A stretch of DNA of 64,000 bases from Gerris lacustris (taxonomy: Eukaryota > Arthropoda > Insecta > Hemiptera > Gerridae), in assembly GCA_951217055.1 (NCBI GenBank), contig OX578281.1:11130447-11194446 (forward strand), given 5' to 3'. Within the stretch, counting starts at the first letter, position 1. Every line of letters starts with the position of its first letter. Of the stretch, positions 46,842-59,871 are shown one piece after another. A model generated the notes under the pieces. The model made no database searches, was not told the DNA's origin, and saw nothing but the letters and a program-made list of their open reading frames with translations. The translations under genes and the position numbers were made by a program.

Positions 46842-48005
46842 AGTCCAGGAGATAGCGTGCAAAAAAGTGTCTGACTAACATCAAGCTAGAATTCTGTGTA
46901 TAATTAAATCGTTTACTTTAAATCTAATTATAATTTTCAATAACTACGGGAGACATACAGAGCAAAATAGACCCCCGCACCGGGACTCGAACCACGGATC
47001 CTTCTATTAATCCGTTACAGGCGCTCTTACCAACTGAGCTATACGGGAGAATGATTTTTCTCTGTCGTTACCGATAATAATTCCCCGAATCCAAGCTTTC
47101 AATCTTATTCTACAAATCTAGTACGCCAAGTATTCATTTAGAGGCAATAGAACTAGATCGAGAATTAACGCTTATAATTATAAAGTGATCAATTAGTACC
47201 TGTAAGTAGTACAATCTATTAGAAATTCAAATTTTTAAGTTTTTGGTAGTATTCATACTACGGAAAGATTAAATTTTACTTTAAATCAAATTATAATTAT
47301 CAATAACTACGGGAGACTACAGAGAAAATTAGACCCCCGCACCGGGACTCGAACCACGGGTCTTCCTATTAATCCGTTACAGGTGCTCTTACTCCCGGTG
47401 CGCGGGTCTATTTTTCTCTGTATGTTTCCCGTAGTTATTGATAATTATAATTTGATTTAAAGTAAAATTTAATCTTTCCGTAGTATGAATACTACCAAAA
47501 ACTTAAAAAAAATGTAAATCTTTTAGTGCCTTTTAAGAATATGTGGTCGGCTAAGTTCATCTGCGGGACATAGCTTGGCAATAGGCATTTGAAAAAAACA
47601 AACCCATGACCCGTCCTTTTTGGTGGACAATGTGACTTTCATGGTCCTGAGTACAATCTTAGTTAGTAGACCAATAATCAAGTTGATAGTAGTTTGCCAC
47701 TTAATAGGCTAGTTAGCCAAATCAAAGAGGTCACCTATTAAGTGACAAACTACCATCCACTTCATTTTTGGTCAAATAACTAATTTTGTACTCTGGAAGA
47801 AAGCCACATTGTCCACCAAAAAGGGCGGGACATGGCCGCTCTTCACTGGTTTTTTTTTTTTTTTTCAAATGCCTATTGCCAAGCTATGTCCAGCAGACGA
47901 ACTTAGCCGACCACATACTCTTAAAAGGCACTGAAAGATTTACTTATACACAAAATTCTAGCTTGATATTAGTCAGACAATGTTTTGCACGCTATCTCCT
48001 GCACT
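46842..48005. mobile_element. Foldback family F, copy 5 (hosting a SINE)
   Basis: AGTCCAGGAGATAGCGTGC at the left and GCACGCTATCTCCTGCACT at the right. The left arm is split at about 46915-47513 by the tRNA-bearing SINE. The remaining arms match the family. Confidence 0.85.
46915..47513 (-). mobile_element. Dimeric tRNA-bearing SINE, second copy
   Basis: On the minus strand 46970-47050 reads as a tRNA-like unit: TAGCTCAGTTGG with a paired D stem (GCTC/GAGC) and B box GGTTCGAGTCC, with CCCG/CGGG closing the ends. A second, 5'-truncated tRNA-like unit follows at about 47335-47395, next to a hairpin (CCCGCACCGGGA / TCCCGGTGCGCGGG). The body motifs ACTACGGGAGAC and TTTTTGGTAGTATTCATACTAC are shared with 8446-17560. 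The flanks TAAATCGTTTA (46904-46914) and GTAAATCTTTTA (47514-47525) look like a diverged target duplication. Confidence 0.75.
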
Positions 48006-48462
48006 TTATGTAAAAACACCAAAATATCCTAGGGTAATAATTGACCATTTTTAGACAACAATATCACATTCATTTTACCATTATCATTAAATAAGTTTTA
48101 TAATTATAAAATTATATTAGTTTTTCACCAAATTCAAATATGTAGAATGTAGGCTCAACCAATCTTCATATCTACTATGTATTAAGGTTTTTAACGCAAC
48201 GAGTATTTTCCCACTATTAAACTTTGTAAAATATTAGTGTTTTCCTGATATTATTAAAACTAAGTTAAATATCAGTGTTTTTTCTAATTAATATTAGGTC
48301 AATCTATTTTATTTAACAATAGGCATAAATTTAAAGTACCTTAAAAAATGTTTAATTTAAAAAGAGGAAAACATAAGTTATGATAAATTAGTAACATCTC
48401 ACCGATACACATTTATTAGATAAATAAAAAAAATCACAGGGAAGTACTTGCGTCCAAGTATT
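48006..48462. other. Intron-like stretch without gene
   Basis: AT-rich. Nothing recognised. Confidence 0.4.
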
Positions 48463-49463
48463 TTTTAGGGTTTTGTAGATGATTAAGCATACCCGTTATG
48501 TAATTATGATTTTTTTTCTTCGATCCTAAGGGTCCCGGTTCGATCCCCCGGGAGGTCACAATGTTTTTTATAGGTAATAACGACAAGATAAATTACATTT
48601 TTTAGGAAATTTTCATCGCCAAACCATACGGTGTAACCATGAATCATTTCAAAATGTTAAGACAAGCCATTATATAAAATTTGGGAGGGGGTTTTTTATG
48701 GGGTATATTTTGACTTATAAAACCAATAAAGAATTAAAAATTTAAAAAAGCAAATATATATTTGTGTCCTACTCTTCAGCAGCTTTCATTTGATACCCAA
48801 CTCAAAATTTTTAAAAAATAAAATTTTGGGCGCACTCCAAATTTTCGCGCACAAAATTGGTAATTTTTAAAACCTGGGAATGAACTCCCGGAAATATCAT
48901 CGCCCTACTATAAGGTATTAGTATGAATTATTTCGAAATTTTAGCACCAGCCGATCTATAGTGGTCGGGGGGGGATTTTTTTGGGGGTATATTTTGATTT
49001 TTTTCCCCTATAAGGAATGCAAATTTTAAAAATTCATATATATATTTGTGTCCTACTCTTCAGCAGCTTTCATTTAATACCCAACTCAAAATTTAAAAAA
49101 AATAAAATTTTGGGCGCACTTCACTTTTTTTGGGGGGATTTTTTTTGGGTATATTTTGATTTATTTAACCAATAAGGAATGCAACATTTAAAAAATCATA
49201 TATATATATTTGTGTCCTACTCTTCAGCAGCTTTCAAATTTTTGAGTTTACCACATTTTTTCGAATTGCGCATGCGCAAATTCGATTTTAATTATGAACT
49301 TCTGTATATTTTTCCTGTGATTGGGTCAAAAAGTTGCACAAGTGTTTCAAATTTCAGTACTTTCGCTTAAACGGTTCGGGCCCTATGAACCAAAGAGCGA
49401 CGGACGGACGGACACATCACCCTCGGTATAAGGGTTTTGAGAAGTATCTACAAAACCCTAAAA
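48463..49463. mobile_element. TTTAGGGTTTTGTAGAT-ended element
   Basis: Starts TTTTTAGGGTTTTGTAGATG and ends ATCTACAAAACCCTAAAAA. Inside, a block with ATATATATTTGTGTCCTACT, CTTCAGCAGCTTTCATTT and a GGGCGCACTCC/GGGCGCACTTC phrase occurs three times (near 48755, 49030 and 49195). Near the right end are GACGGACGGACGGACACATC and CACCCTCGGTATAAGGG. The shared end with 27591 shows it is a dispersed family. Confidence 0.7.
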
Positions 49464-49845
49464 ATAAAGTTTATTTTAAATAGCAAATTTCACTATTTCC
49501 TACTCAATTTTTAATCTCATTATCAAAATATCAAGTTAATTATAGAATATTTAAGCTCATAATTTTTTCTAATAAGTTTCTTTAACAAGATTTTAATTAT
49601 AGTTATTTCCCTTATTATTAAGTATTTTGCAGCTCTTATATGTTTGCTAGTTTTTAGACTTAGCGTGAAATAAAGTTGAGATTTAATTATTTTTGAGTCT
49701 CGGCAAAATATATCGTTGCTCTCTAAAGCAACAGATGAGATACACTTGACCAGGCTTTTACAAATTATGTTACTTTTAACTTAAACTTTTGAAATTACTT
49801 TTAATCTTAAGTGTAGAGTAAACTTAGTTCAAATAAGTTAAGAGA

Positions 49846-49889
<44 letters not shown>

Positions 49890-51008
49890 CATCTTCATAT
49901 TACAAAACGTTTTATAATTGGTTTTAAGAGAAATTAAAAACATCCCATACTAAGTTCTAATTTAAAATTGTTGCTTAAAAGATTAAAATTAATCTAATTT
50001 TCTTCATGGGAAATAAATTTTTACATTTAATTAAATCTAAAAAGTAATATGGATAGTGTTACAATTAATATTATTATAAGACAATGTGATACAAAATTAT
50101 AAAAAAACGTAGAAGAAGAAACACGTTAAAACTATGGTTTATATTTAATAATTTATTTAATTAAAATATGCCCACATTAACTCTCTTTGGACATATATAA
50201 ATGGAACACTTGATAACATTCACTTGACATAGTCATAAGATTTAGATGTTTGAAATGATGTGTCCTGAGGGAGCAGTAGATCTTTTGGTCAAGTAAAAAA
50301 TAAAATAAATATATAAAATGGTGGGAGACACAAAAAAAAAAACACTTAATGTTGTACCACAGCACTGAAACGACCTAATTTCAATATAAATTCTCTTGGT
50401 TGTAAAATTTGCATAGAAATAAAGCCACAAAACTTTCCATAAAGTGCCTTGCTATCTTCTCAGCAAATGCAGTGAAGTTGGTGTTAAGCACCTTCTTAAG
50501 TTAACAATTTTTCTTTTTATGATAGCACTTTTTAAAACTTAGACTGTTAGTTTAGAGAAACCGAATTTTTTTGGTACATCTGAAAATGCAATCTGCACTA
50601 ATATAACGTGTAATGCCGACTTACTCTTAATTAAATAGCAATATGGCTTTGTTGAAACCTATTTTAAAGGATATGATGTCAAATTCTTCATGATTACATC
50701 TAGAAAGAATTATACAGGGGCATTGCGCTTTGTAATGTTCACTTAAAGAAACACCTAATGTTTCTTCAAACTTTATCCATTTCAAACGCCCAAAAAAAGT
50801 GTTCAGTATTTATCAATTTGAGTTAACTCTAAAATTTGCAACACCCCTGTAGATTCTTTCAGTAGTGGAAGAGAAATCTCAGACTTCAAGATGTGGTGTT
50901 TATCAGAAAAAAACCTAAATTATTGTGGTGACAAACGCAAAAGCTCACACAAAATTAATTTGATTATATTATGTAAATTTCTTTTCAGTGACCATAGAAC
51001 TGACTTTT
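49464..51008. other. Intron-like stretch without gene
   Basis: AT-rich with a long A run (about 49849-49887). The minus-strand ORFs at 50177-50430 show no family features. Confidence 0.4.
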
Positions 51009-51152
51009 AGTCCAGGAGATAGCTTGTAAAAAAGTGTTTGACTAACATCAAGCTAGAATTTTGTGTATTAGTAAATGTTTTGGTGTTTTTTTTTAAGAAT
51101 ATGTGGTCGACTAAGTTCATTTGCTGGGACATAACTTGGCAATAGGCATTTG

Positions 51153-51184
<32 letters not shown>

Positions 51185-52100
51185 GGAGGAGCGGCCATCG
51201 GCCATGTCCTGCCCTTTTTGGTGGACAATGTGATTTTCATGATCCTGAGTACGAAATTAGTTAGTAGACGAAAAATCAAGTTGATGTTAGTGCGTTACTT
51301 TATAGGTTAGTTAGTCAAATATTACTCCAAATCAAAGAGGCCTCCAATTAATTGACGGACTACCATCAACTTGATTTTTGGTCCACTGACTAATTTAGTA
51401 CTCAGGATCATGAAAATCACATTGTCCACCAAAAAGGGCAGGACATGGCCGCTCTCCACCGGTTTGTTTTTTTGAAATTTTTATGTTCGGTCTATGGAAC
51501 ATAAGTCAATGACGTTACGTTACTTTTAGCTTAAAAACTCAGAAAAGTATAACAGGGAGTTAAAAAGCTATAGGAGGTGTGTAATCCAGTCTCCAGCTGT
51601 TGGGCCTCCCTCCACCGCACGTCATAGGGCCGAAGAAAGTCGAAAAGATTTATACGAGTGACAGGGAGTTAGGAAAGTACAGGAGGTTGCCATCAACTCT
51701 CAGCCCTCTCGGCCTACCTAGTATGAAGGCATATTAACAATTCGTAGAAGGCGGGTCGGCGCCTTTGAATTCAGTATTTTGTAATCAAGCCGCGGCAGTG
51801 CCGGTGTGGAGATATGAATAAAAATTATCTTCCATCTACTTTTATCAATTACTTGAATAAATTATCGATTTTATTTCATTTTATGTCGGTAGTTTACGCA
51901 GAGCGAAAACATGAAAATGTCTCACTGTCTTGCGGACTCGTATGCAAGAAGTTTTTTTTTCAAATGCCTATTGCCAAGCTATGTCCCGCAGACGAACTCA
52001 GTCAACCACATATTCTTAAAAGGCACCAAAACATTTACTTATACTCAAAATTTTAGCTTAATGTTAGTCAGACACTTTTTTGCACACTATCTCCTGGACT
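51009..52100. mobile_element. Foldback family F, copy 6 (interrupted)
   Basis: AGTCCAGGAGATAGCTTG ... CACACTATCTCCTGGACT. The left arm has a 27-nt A run at about 51155-51181. The right arm is interrupted at about 51472-51948. Confidence 0.85.
51472..51948. mobile_element. Insertion in family F copy 6, possible solo LTR
   Basis: About 477 bp that is not part of family F. It has TGTTCGGTCTATGGAACAT near the left, a GC-richer middle (CGGGTCGGCGCC, GCCGCGGCAGTGCCGG) and ATGAATAAAAATTA before an AT-rich 3' part. The length and the AATAAA position would suit a solo LTR, but I cannot define TG..CA ends or a clean duplication. Confidence 0.35.
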
Positions 52101-52510
52101 ATTTGCTTTTGATCACATTTCTAACTAAGTTAATGAAAATTAGTGAAAGACACTCGTCTTACCATTCTGCTTTCTAATTTATGAAACATAAAGGCAGTCA
52201 AGAATAGCAGCTCTGTTTTTGGTTGATGAGTTCTGAAAAGAATCATCTACTTGAACGATTATTGTATAATGTGATTCTACAATTGTGTGGCAAACACATT
52301 TTACCACCGAAAAATTTTATTTAGATGTTTGCCCATTTTATTATTTTTACAAACCTATATGGCTTAAATTTTTAGTGATACGATATAACAATAAATCCTT
52401 CAGTCATGGGCAAGGAAATGTTTTCTTTAAATATGAGAAGAAAACATCAGCCAAATAATATTAGATAAAAATAAAATAATATAAATAACAATTAATAGTA
52501 TATTATGTTA
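52101..52510. other. Intron-like stretch without gene
   Basis: AT-rich. Nothing recognised. Confidence 0.4.
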
Positions 52511-52620
52511 CTAGGCTGTGAAGTGAGTTTTTTCTTTACCGCGGCAATTACATTTACTGTCGAGTGAAGCGAGACAGTAAATATTGCCAAGGTAAAGAAA
52601 AAACACTTCACAGTCGCGTA
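52511..52620. repeat. Approx. 110-bp hairpin
   Basis: TGTGAAGTGAGTTTTTTCTTTACC, ATTTACTGTC, centre GAGTGAAGCGA, then GACAGTAAAT and GGTAAAGAAAAAACACTTCACA. The arms are about 45 bp with few mismatches. A fragment of the outer end (TTTCACAGCCTACCACGG) recurs near 52991. Confidence 0.8.
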
Positions 52621-53467
52621 ACATATGCTATTTTTTCCGAGGTAGCAGACAATGGAAAAACATGAAATATTAATCACTAATCAATATATAATAATAACAA
52701 ATATTAGTACATACTTAAGACTTAAAAAAAGAAACCTTAAAAAGAGGTTACACTATAAGAAAAGATAAATAAAACGCATTGACATCTAGCGGATTTTAAT
52801 CGTACTAGAAGCTATTCTACAAAGACTGCAGCGGAACTAACGGAAGTTTTGACAACTACCCGCCGGAAAATAAAAATCTTTTAGTTCCTAGGACGTAAAA
52901 GATTTTTTCTTTACAGCTAGGAGTAATGAAATGATTTTTTAAGTCCAAGTAATGAAAAAATGGCTATGTTTTTTAGGCTCTAAAGTTACCATTTCACAGC
53001 CTACCACGGAAAAATAAAATTAATTATATACTTTAAAATGTTATAATTAAATTAAAAATATTTAGAGATAATACAAAAATGTGAAAATGCTAATTTTACA
53101 TAATCATTTTCACTATCATTGACTTTGCAAGGAAGTTCACTTTGCTTAGTTAAACAAATAAATACATAATCTACTGATTAACTATTTAGATAAAACTGAT
53201 ATTTTATGTATTTTCTAGTTTAGTCATTACATAAATTAAAATTTGAGCTATATTATTGAATACATTTTATAAAGTAAATCCTTTATTTAAACTCCTAATT
53301 ATACCATCGAGAATTTATTATTATGATAGATACAAACAAAAAGTTGTTTATTTTGAGTTATTCGTGAAAATTTTAGGTATTTATTATCAAAAAAGAACTA
53401 CAGATATTATACAAACAAATAGATAAATTAGGTTTTTAGTTGGATAAAACATTTAACATTAAAATAA
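52621..53467. other. Intron-like stretch without gene
   Basis: AT-rich. Nothing further recognised. Confidence 0.4.
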
Positions 53468-54090
53468 GAGGGGGGATTGATAAGTAAGGTTTCCAATTTT
53501 TTATTTGTAATTCAGGAAGCGATAAAAATTAATATTTTTCATAAAAATGAAGTAAATTTATTTAACTTTCACGAAAAAATATCATTTTTCAACATAATCA
53601 CCGTTTAATGTAACAAACTCCTACAAAGGTGAAATCCATTTTTTCACTCTGCTGACGAAAAATGCAATGTTTTGTTTTTTAATCCATGACCGCACTTCAT
53701 CATCTGTCAAAAAGTTTTGACCTTTAACCTTTTAGTTTTGACCTTTAACCTTTTAGTTTTGACCAAATTAACCTTTTATGGACCAGTCCATCAGACGTTT
53801 GGCTTTTCTCCAAGTTGAAAGAACACCTTAAAGATCAAAACTTTTCGACAGATGATGAAGTGCGGTCATGGATTAAAAAAACAAAACGTTGAATTTTTCG
53901 TCAACAGAGTGAAAAAATGGATTTCACGTTTGGAGGAGTTTGTTACATCCAACGGTGATTATTTTGAAAAATGATAATTTTCCTTGAAAGTTAAATAAAT
54001 TTAGTTCACTTTTATGCTAATTATTAATTTTTATTGCTTCCTGATTTACAAATAAAAATTTGGAAGACCTTACTTATCAACCAGCCCTCA
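53468..54090 (+). mobile_element. Mariner-type foldback remnant
   Basis: The inverted ends are GATTGATAAGTAAGGTTTCCAA and TTGGAAGACCTTACTTATCAACC. Both arms carry copies of the same mariner transposase 3' end. The right arm (53800-53980) can be read as KLKEHLKDQNFSTDDEVRSW and, after a one-base frameshift, RLEEFVTSNGDYFEK and a stop. The left arm is the inverse. A short tandem repeat, TTTTGACCTTTAACC, lies at the centre (about 53715-53770). No catalytic region is present, so it is dead or MITE-like. Confidence 0.75.
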
Positions 54091-54701
54091 AATATCATAC
54101 AGTTACTTCATTCACCTAATTATAATTTTTTTTAGATGCAAAAATATATAAAAAACATTTGTTGGACTGGTAGTGATATTTAGCAGGAGTCCCATATACA
54201 ATAATAAATTTTATTATATTAGGTCGAATTAGATTTTCTCGACAGTTTAGTTGTCATTAAAATTTATTTATTTTCTATTAATCAATTATAATTTTCTTAA
54301 TGTAGATTTAAAAATGACAAATTGATTAATTATATGGCTTTCATTTCTAAGATATTAAACAATTCAGAACTAAATTTTAATATTTTGTTCTTGTGTTGTT
54401 CTGAGTTTTATTAAAATGATTTGTTTAAATTTAATTAATTACATTTAAATTTGTTTGTGAAACAAATTTAAATGAATTTTATATTATTGAGCATTTTTGT
54501 TTTAAATTGATTGTAATAAGAGATAAATAAACAGCTAGTATTTTTAAATGGATCATTTTAATTTTTTTTATTAATTGAATGCAACTGAGGTTTATAATAT
54601 AATAAAATAGAGACTTGAAAAAAAAACAAAATTCCATTCCTTACCTAAGTAAGGGACTAAATTAAAGGCTGTTTAAGGCTTCAACTTTTATAACCTCCAC
54701 T
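54091..54701. other. Intron-like stretch without gene
   Basis: AT-rich. Nothing recognised. Confidence 0.4.
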
Positions 54702-54710
54702 GGGTTTATC

Positions 54711-55772
54711 TCAGAGCAAGGAAGGGGTAGAGGGAACCTCAGAGCAAGGAAGGGGTAGAGGGAGCAATGCGGTTTAAAAAGTGGTTCATTATGCTCCCCT
54801 TATGTACTAGCTCTTTCAAGCGGGCTCAATCCGAACTAAAGTTATCACGTGGTCACTGGTCCTCGTCTTATTGGTCTATTCCTTGTATTTCTGTCCCCAC
54901 AGACTCTTGTTAACAAATCCTTATCAGTAGCATTTATTTGATACCCTACTCAAAGAATGTCGCTATTCGTTATCTAGGAACTGTTACACGTTTATTAACG
55001 ACGTTACTGCCTTTAGATAATTAATAAGGTTAACAACTAACATTGAAGTACATAATATTTATGAAGAAAACTTTAAAAATAAAAATATTAAATGTCGTAA
55101 GAAAATATCCCTTATTCTTATCAGCTGATATCAGATAAATTTCGAGATATCGATATTGTTTCACCAAATTGCCGCTTGAAAGTGTTAGTAGATGGGGGTA
55201 GCATAATGAACCACTTTTTGAGGCCCAGATTCTATATTATTGTTCCCTCTACCTCTTCCTTGCTCTGAGGAGGGAACAATACTATAGAATCTGGGTCTCA
55301 AAAAATAGTTCATTATGCTACACCCCTATACTAAACCTCCCAAGCGGCAGTTTTGTGAAACAATTTCGATATCTCGATAAAAACTCGAAATTTATCTGAT
55401 ATCAGCTGATAAGAATAAGTGATATTTTCTTACGACATTCAATATTTTTATTTGTAATACAGTTTTCATTATAAATATGTACTTTAATGTTTGTTGTTAA
55501 CCTTATTAATTATCTAAAGGTGGTAACGTCGTTAATAAACGTTCCTAGATAACCTATAGCAATCTTCTTTGAGTTGGGTATCAAATAAATGCTACTGATA
55601 AGGATTTGTTGTGGGGACGGAAGGACAAGGAATAGACCAATAAGACAAGGACCAGTGACCACGTGATCACTTTAGTTCGGATTGAGCTCACTTGGGAGGT
55701 TTAGTATCGGGGGAGAGAATAATGAACCACTTTTCAAATCGTATTATTCCCTCTACCCCTTCCTTGATCTGA
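54711..55772. mobile_element. Foldback family M, head-to-head pair
   Basis: Unit 1 runs 54711-55268 (TCAGAGCAAGGAAGGGGTAG to CTTCCTTGCTCTGA). Unit 2 follows directly in the opposite orientation to 55772 and lacks its own first terminus. The whole is flanked by GGGTTTATC (54702-54710) and GGGGTTTATATC (55773-55784), near-identical direct repeats that differ by an AT indel. The first terminus is itself duplicated at about 54738. Confidence 0.75.
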
Positions 55773-55784
55773 GGGGTTTATATC

Positions 55785-58510
55785 CCAGTGGGAGGTTATA
55801 TTTGGGGAGGTTTATAACCTCCACTAGGAGGTTATAAACCTGTACTTATTATAATCGGGAATTTTTTTGTATAACAAATTTACATTGTTTCTGATCAATC
55901 AAGTCAGTTTGTTTTTGTTTTTGGTTAGGGCGATCATCACATCAATTTATCGGAGAACAGTTTTCTTACCTTCAAAAATGACTTATTGTAGAAATAAAAT
56001 TGTATATACAAATAAATATAATATAGGCACCACTTTTAATTAATCTTATTTTTCCCCTGATGTTGAACAACTTCCCCAAATATTAATAATGCTAATGAAA
56101 TATCGTTTAAAGACAGGGTGGTATTTATATTATATACAACACAGTTAGTTCATTCAATATAGACACCAACTTTTTTTTCACCCAATTACCTTCTAAACAC
56201 ATTATAATACTTACTTTATCTTCTATTTAGTGCTGTTAACATTATTTTAAACTATTTTTCCATTATTAATATATAAAATGAAGGATCATCAGAATGGAAA
56301 TGTGGTGTTTATATATGCTTTAACATGAACGGCAAATATGATATAAATACCAACCTTATTTCACTTGGTCACTTTTTTTAATACAATCACTTTTTGGTAC
56401 AAATCAATATTATAAATGCTAATTTTTTACCTGCTTGACATCGTATTAAACTAATTTCCAATTATCAATATTGCCAAATAAAGGATTTTTTAGAGGTGAG
56501 TTGGTGTCTATTTCATACTTAACATAAGAAAAATAAACACTATGAAATTTAGTGCAACATTTTTTTATCACATCTTTAATATAAGTACACTGTAATGAAA
56601 AATCACTTTTAACACTTTTTACTAAGTAAATTTTTATTATCATCAAATTGCTATTGACTGTTCTTTGTATCTGCGTTTCTTGTGAATTAAGTAGTTCTGT
56701 AATTTACATTTTTTTCCCCACTTTTTTTCATTTAAAAATGTATTATAAGAGAACTACAATAAAGAGAACAAAGTGTCTCCTTGAGTTTTCCCAAAAAAAA
56801 AAAATTATTAACCATAATTATTTGTCTTCTATTTTAAACCCTTTAAATCGAAGATACACCGATTTAAAAAAGGTACTGCACTCAGCAGGAAAAATGGAAA
56901 AACCGAAGATTACTCATTTTCAACATCAACTACTTACTTATTTCATGAGGAACACAGATATAAATAACAATTTTTTGGGATAAAAAACCCCAATTATATG
57001 AATAACTTTTGACTTTTGTATAAGAAAAATTTATAATTGTAATTTGACAATTTCTAACCTTAGAAGCCAGTTACATGGATTAAACATTTCCCAAAAAAAT
57101 TAATTCTGGCATAATAAATTTTATTAATAAAAAAAAAAAATGAAATAATAATAAGGGATAAGTACTTAAAAATACAAAAATTAATAAGAAATTATTATGC
57201 TTTATATAATAAATTTTGAGAGAATTCAGGATTGAAGGGACCAAGAGTTTTTTTTTTAAATTAAATTAATAAATGATGTCATTATCAATACAATAATTTA
57301 AAATATATAAAATAACTTGTTTTTTTTTATTTATTTTATTTTCTATTATTTATTTATTTATACCTAACATTGATTTATGTATTTATTTTTATAAAATTCA
57401 AAAATTGCTGGGACAACTCTTACACACGTCACTCATATTACCACCAATACAACAGCAAGTATTACATTGATCAATGACTTCATTAGTAGAGAATTTTTTT
57501 TTTTTTTTGCATGCCACTATTTTATTCTCATTTTTTAAACATGTTTTTTTTTTAAAAAAATTGGTATGGGTAATTTTTATTTTCTTTCCTCTTTTTTTGC
57601 ATTTTATTCCATATTTTATCAGCAGTATTTACGATTAATTAAAAAACAAAAAACAAAAATTAATTAATTTTTTCCCGCCAAATTTTGGAGTGTCTGCATG
57701 TGAAAAATACTCTCTTTTTTTTCATATTTATTTGGATACTCTTTAATATTTTGATTACATAATACAAAACAAAAAATCCTTATAAAAATTTGCAGGTTTG
57801 GTAAGAAAAAAAAAATTATGTAAGCTGTTATTATTTTTTTATTTTATTATTTTTAAAAGTCTTTATTTATCATTGAATCAATATATTTGTAATAGATAAA
57901 ACTAGATATTCTGGAGAAATCTGGGTCTGAAATTTATTAGATCTTAATAATGTTTTTCGAACAAACTTAAGTGATTATTTTAACGGGAAAGTTATAACTT
58001 ATTTTGTGTAGCTTCTTTGATATTGATTCCTACAAATGGAATCAAATATTGATACTTACCTAAAGTTTTTCTCCAGAAAATCTAAACTTTTATTTATTAG
58101 GCTTCTGTTCCCTATAACTATAAAGCACTGAATTAAGTGAGCACATTTATTTTCTATAGGTTTAATAAAATTCACTTATAGAGTTGTTCTAGGTATTTTT
58201 TTTTTAATTCAATGTTGTATCTAAGTGTTATGGTTTTTGAGCTTTTTTAAAAATAGTATTGTATTTATAATGACATCATATATATTCATTTCTATACTAA
58301 CATTTAGAAAAGAATGGAGTTGGCAGTAGTAAAAAGATTGACAACTTATAGTGAAGATTGTAAGTTCTTTTTTTGACTTGTTTGTGTTAGATATTCACAT
58401 AAATGTTCCAATCTAGCGGTAAACATTTATAGATTTTTTTAGTTCTATTTTTGTTTTTTCTAGTTTAATTTTTTTAGGTGGAGCAACCTTTCCGACCCTA
58501 AATAGGTGAG
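55785..58510. other. Intron-like stretch without gene
   Basis: About 2.7 kb of very AT-rich DNA. The 111-codon ORF at 56648-56983 and the minus ORF at 56446-56646 have no recognisable family features or splice context, and I do not call them genes. Confidence 0.4.
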
Positions 58511-59570
58511 GTGTCATGTTCCTACATGCCTATGTCAATGGTGTCATGTCCCTACATGCCTATGTCAATGTTGTCATGTTCCTACATGCCTATGTCAATT
58601 GTGTCATGTTTCTACATGCCTATGTCAATGCTGTCATGTTCCTACATGCTTATATCATAATGGTGTCATGTTTCTACATGCCTATGTCAATGGTGTCATG
58701 TTTATACATGCCTATGTCAATGGTGTCATGTTCCTACATGCCTATGTCAATGGTGTCATGTTCCTACATGTCTATGTTAATGGTGTCATGTTTCTACATG
58801 CCTATGTCAATGGTGTCATGTTTCTACATGCCTATGTCAATGGTGTCATGTTTCTACATGCCTATGTCAATGGTGTCATGTTCCTACATGCCTATGTCAA
58901 TGGTTTCTTGTTCCTACATGCCTATGTCAATGGTGTCATGTTCCTACATGCCTTTGTCAATGGTGTCATGTTTATACATGCCTATGTCAATGGTGTCATG
59001 TTCCTACATGCCTATGTCAATGGTGTCATGTTTCTACATGCCTATGTCAATGGTGTCATGTTTCTACATGACTATGTCAATGGTGTCATGTTCCTACATG
59101 CCTATGTCAATGGTGTCATGTTCCTACATGCCTATGTCAATTGTGTCATGTTTCTACATGCCTATGTCAATTGTGTCATGTTTCTACATGCCTATGTCAA
59201 TTGTGTCATGTTTCTACATGCCTATGTCAATGGTGTCATGTTCCTACATGCCTATGTCAATGGTGTCATGTTCCTACATGCCTATGTCAATGGTGTCATG
59301 TTCCTACATGCCTATGTCAATGGTGTCATGTTCCTACATGCCTATGTCAATGGTGTCATGTTCCTACATGCCTATGTCAATGGTGTCATGTTCCTACATG
59401 CCTATGTCAATGGTGTCATGTTCCTACATGCCTATGTCAATGGTGTCATGTTTCTACATGCCTATGTCAATGGTGTCATGTTCCTACATGCCTATGTCAA
59501 TGGTGTCATGTTCCTACATGCCTATGTCAATGGTGTCATGTTCCTACATGCCTATATCAATGGTGTCGCC
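58511..59570. repeat. 30-bp minisatellite, about 35 copies
   Basis: Unit GTGTCATGTTCCTACATGCC then TATGTCAATG. The T/C in TTTCTAC/TTCCTAC and the T/G before GTGTCATG vary in blocks (three ATTGTGTC units in a row near 59140-59220), evidence of local unit conversion. Because 30 is a multiple of 3 and no stop is formed, all three plus frames stay open (up to 373 codons). These are not genes. Confidence 0.95.
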
Positions 59571-59871
59571 AATGTCCTGTCAAGTCCATTCCATTCTAAA
59601 TCATAGTATAGTGATAACATCATACTTTGAATCCTAAATTCTCTGTTTCATTTTTTTTTAAAAAAAAAAAAAAACAATAAAATAATTACAAGTATAATAT
59701 CATTTATTTTCATTAAATACAAAAAAAAGAATAAAATTTTGATGGACCGTAAACTTGTCGAGAAATCTAATTAAATCCATACTACTCTAAAAAAAATTTT
59801 TTTTTAAATAAACAAGATCCCTGCAACAAATTTGTTTACCGATTCATATTAGGATGTTCTTACTCTTTCAG

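Noticed and set aside
56648..56983. 111-codon plus-strand ORF
   Set aside because: AT-rich, with no recognisable domain and no conserved start or splice context. Its length is within chance for this base composition and window size.
58506..59637. Three overlapping ORFs of 152-373 codons with 10-residue repeats
   Set aside because: All plus frames stay open only because the 30-bp unit is a multiple of 3 without stops. There is no codon bias, splice context or protein family resemblance.
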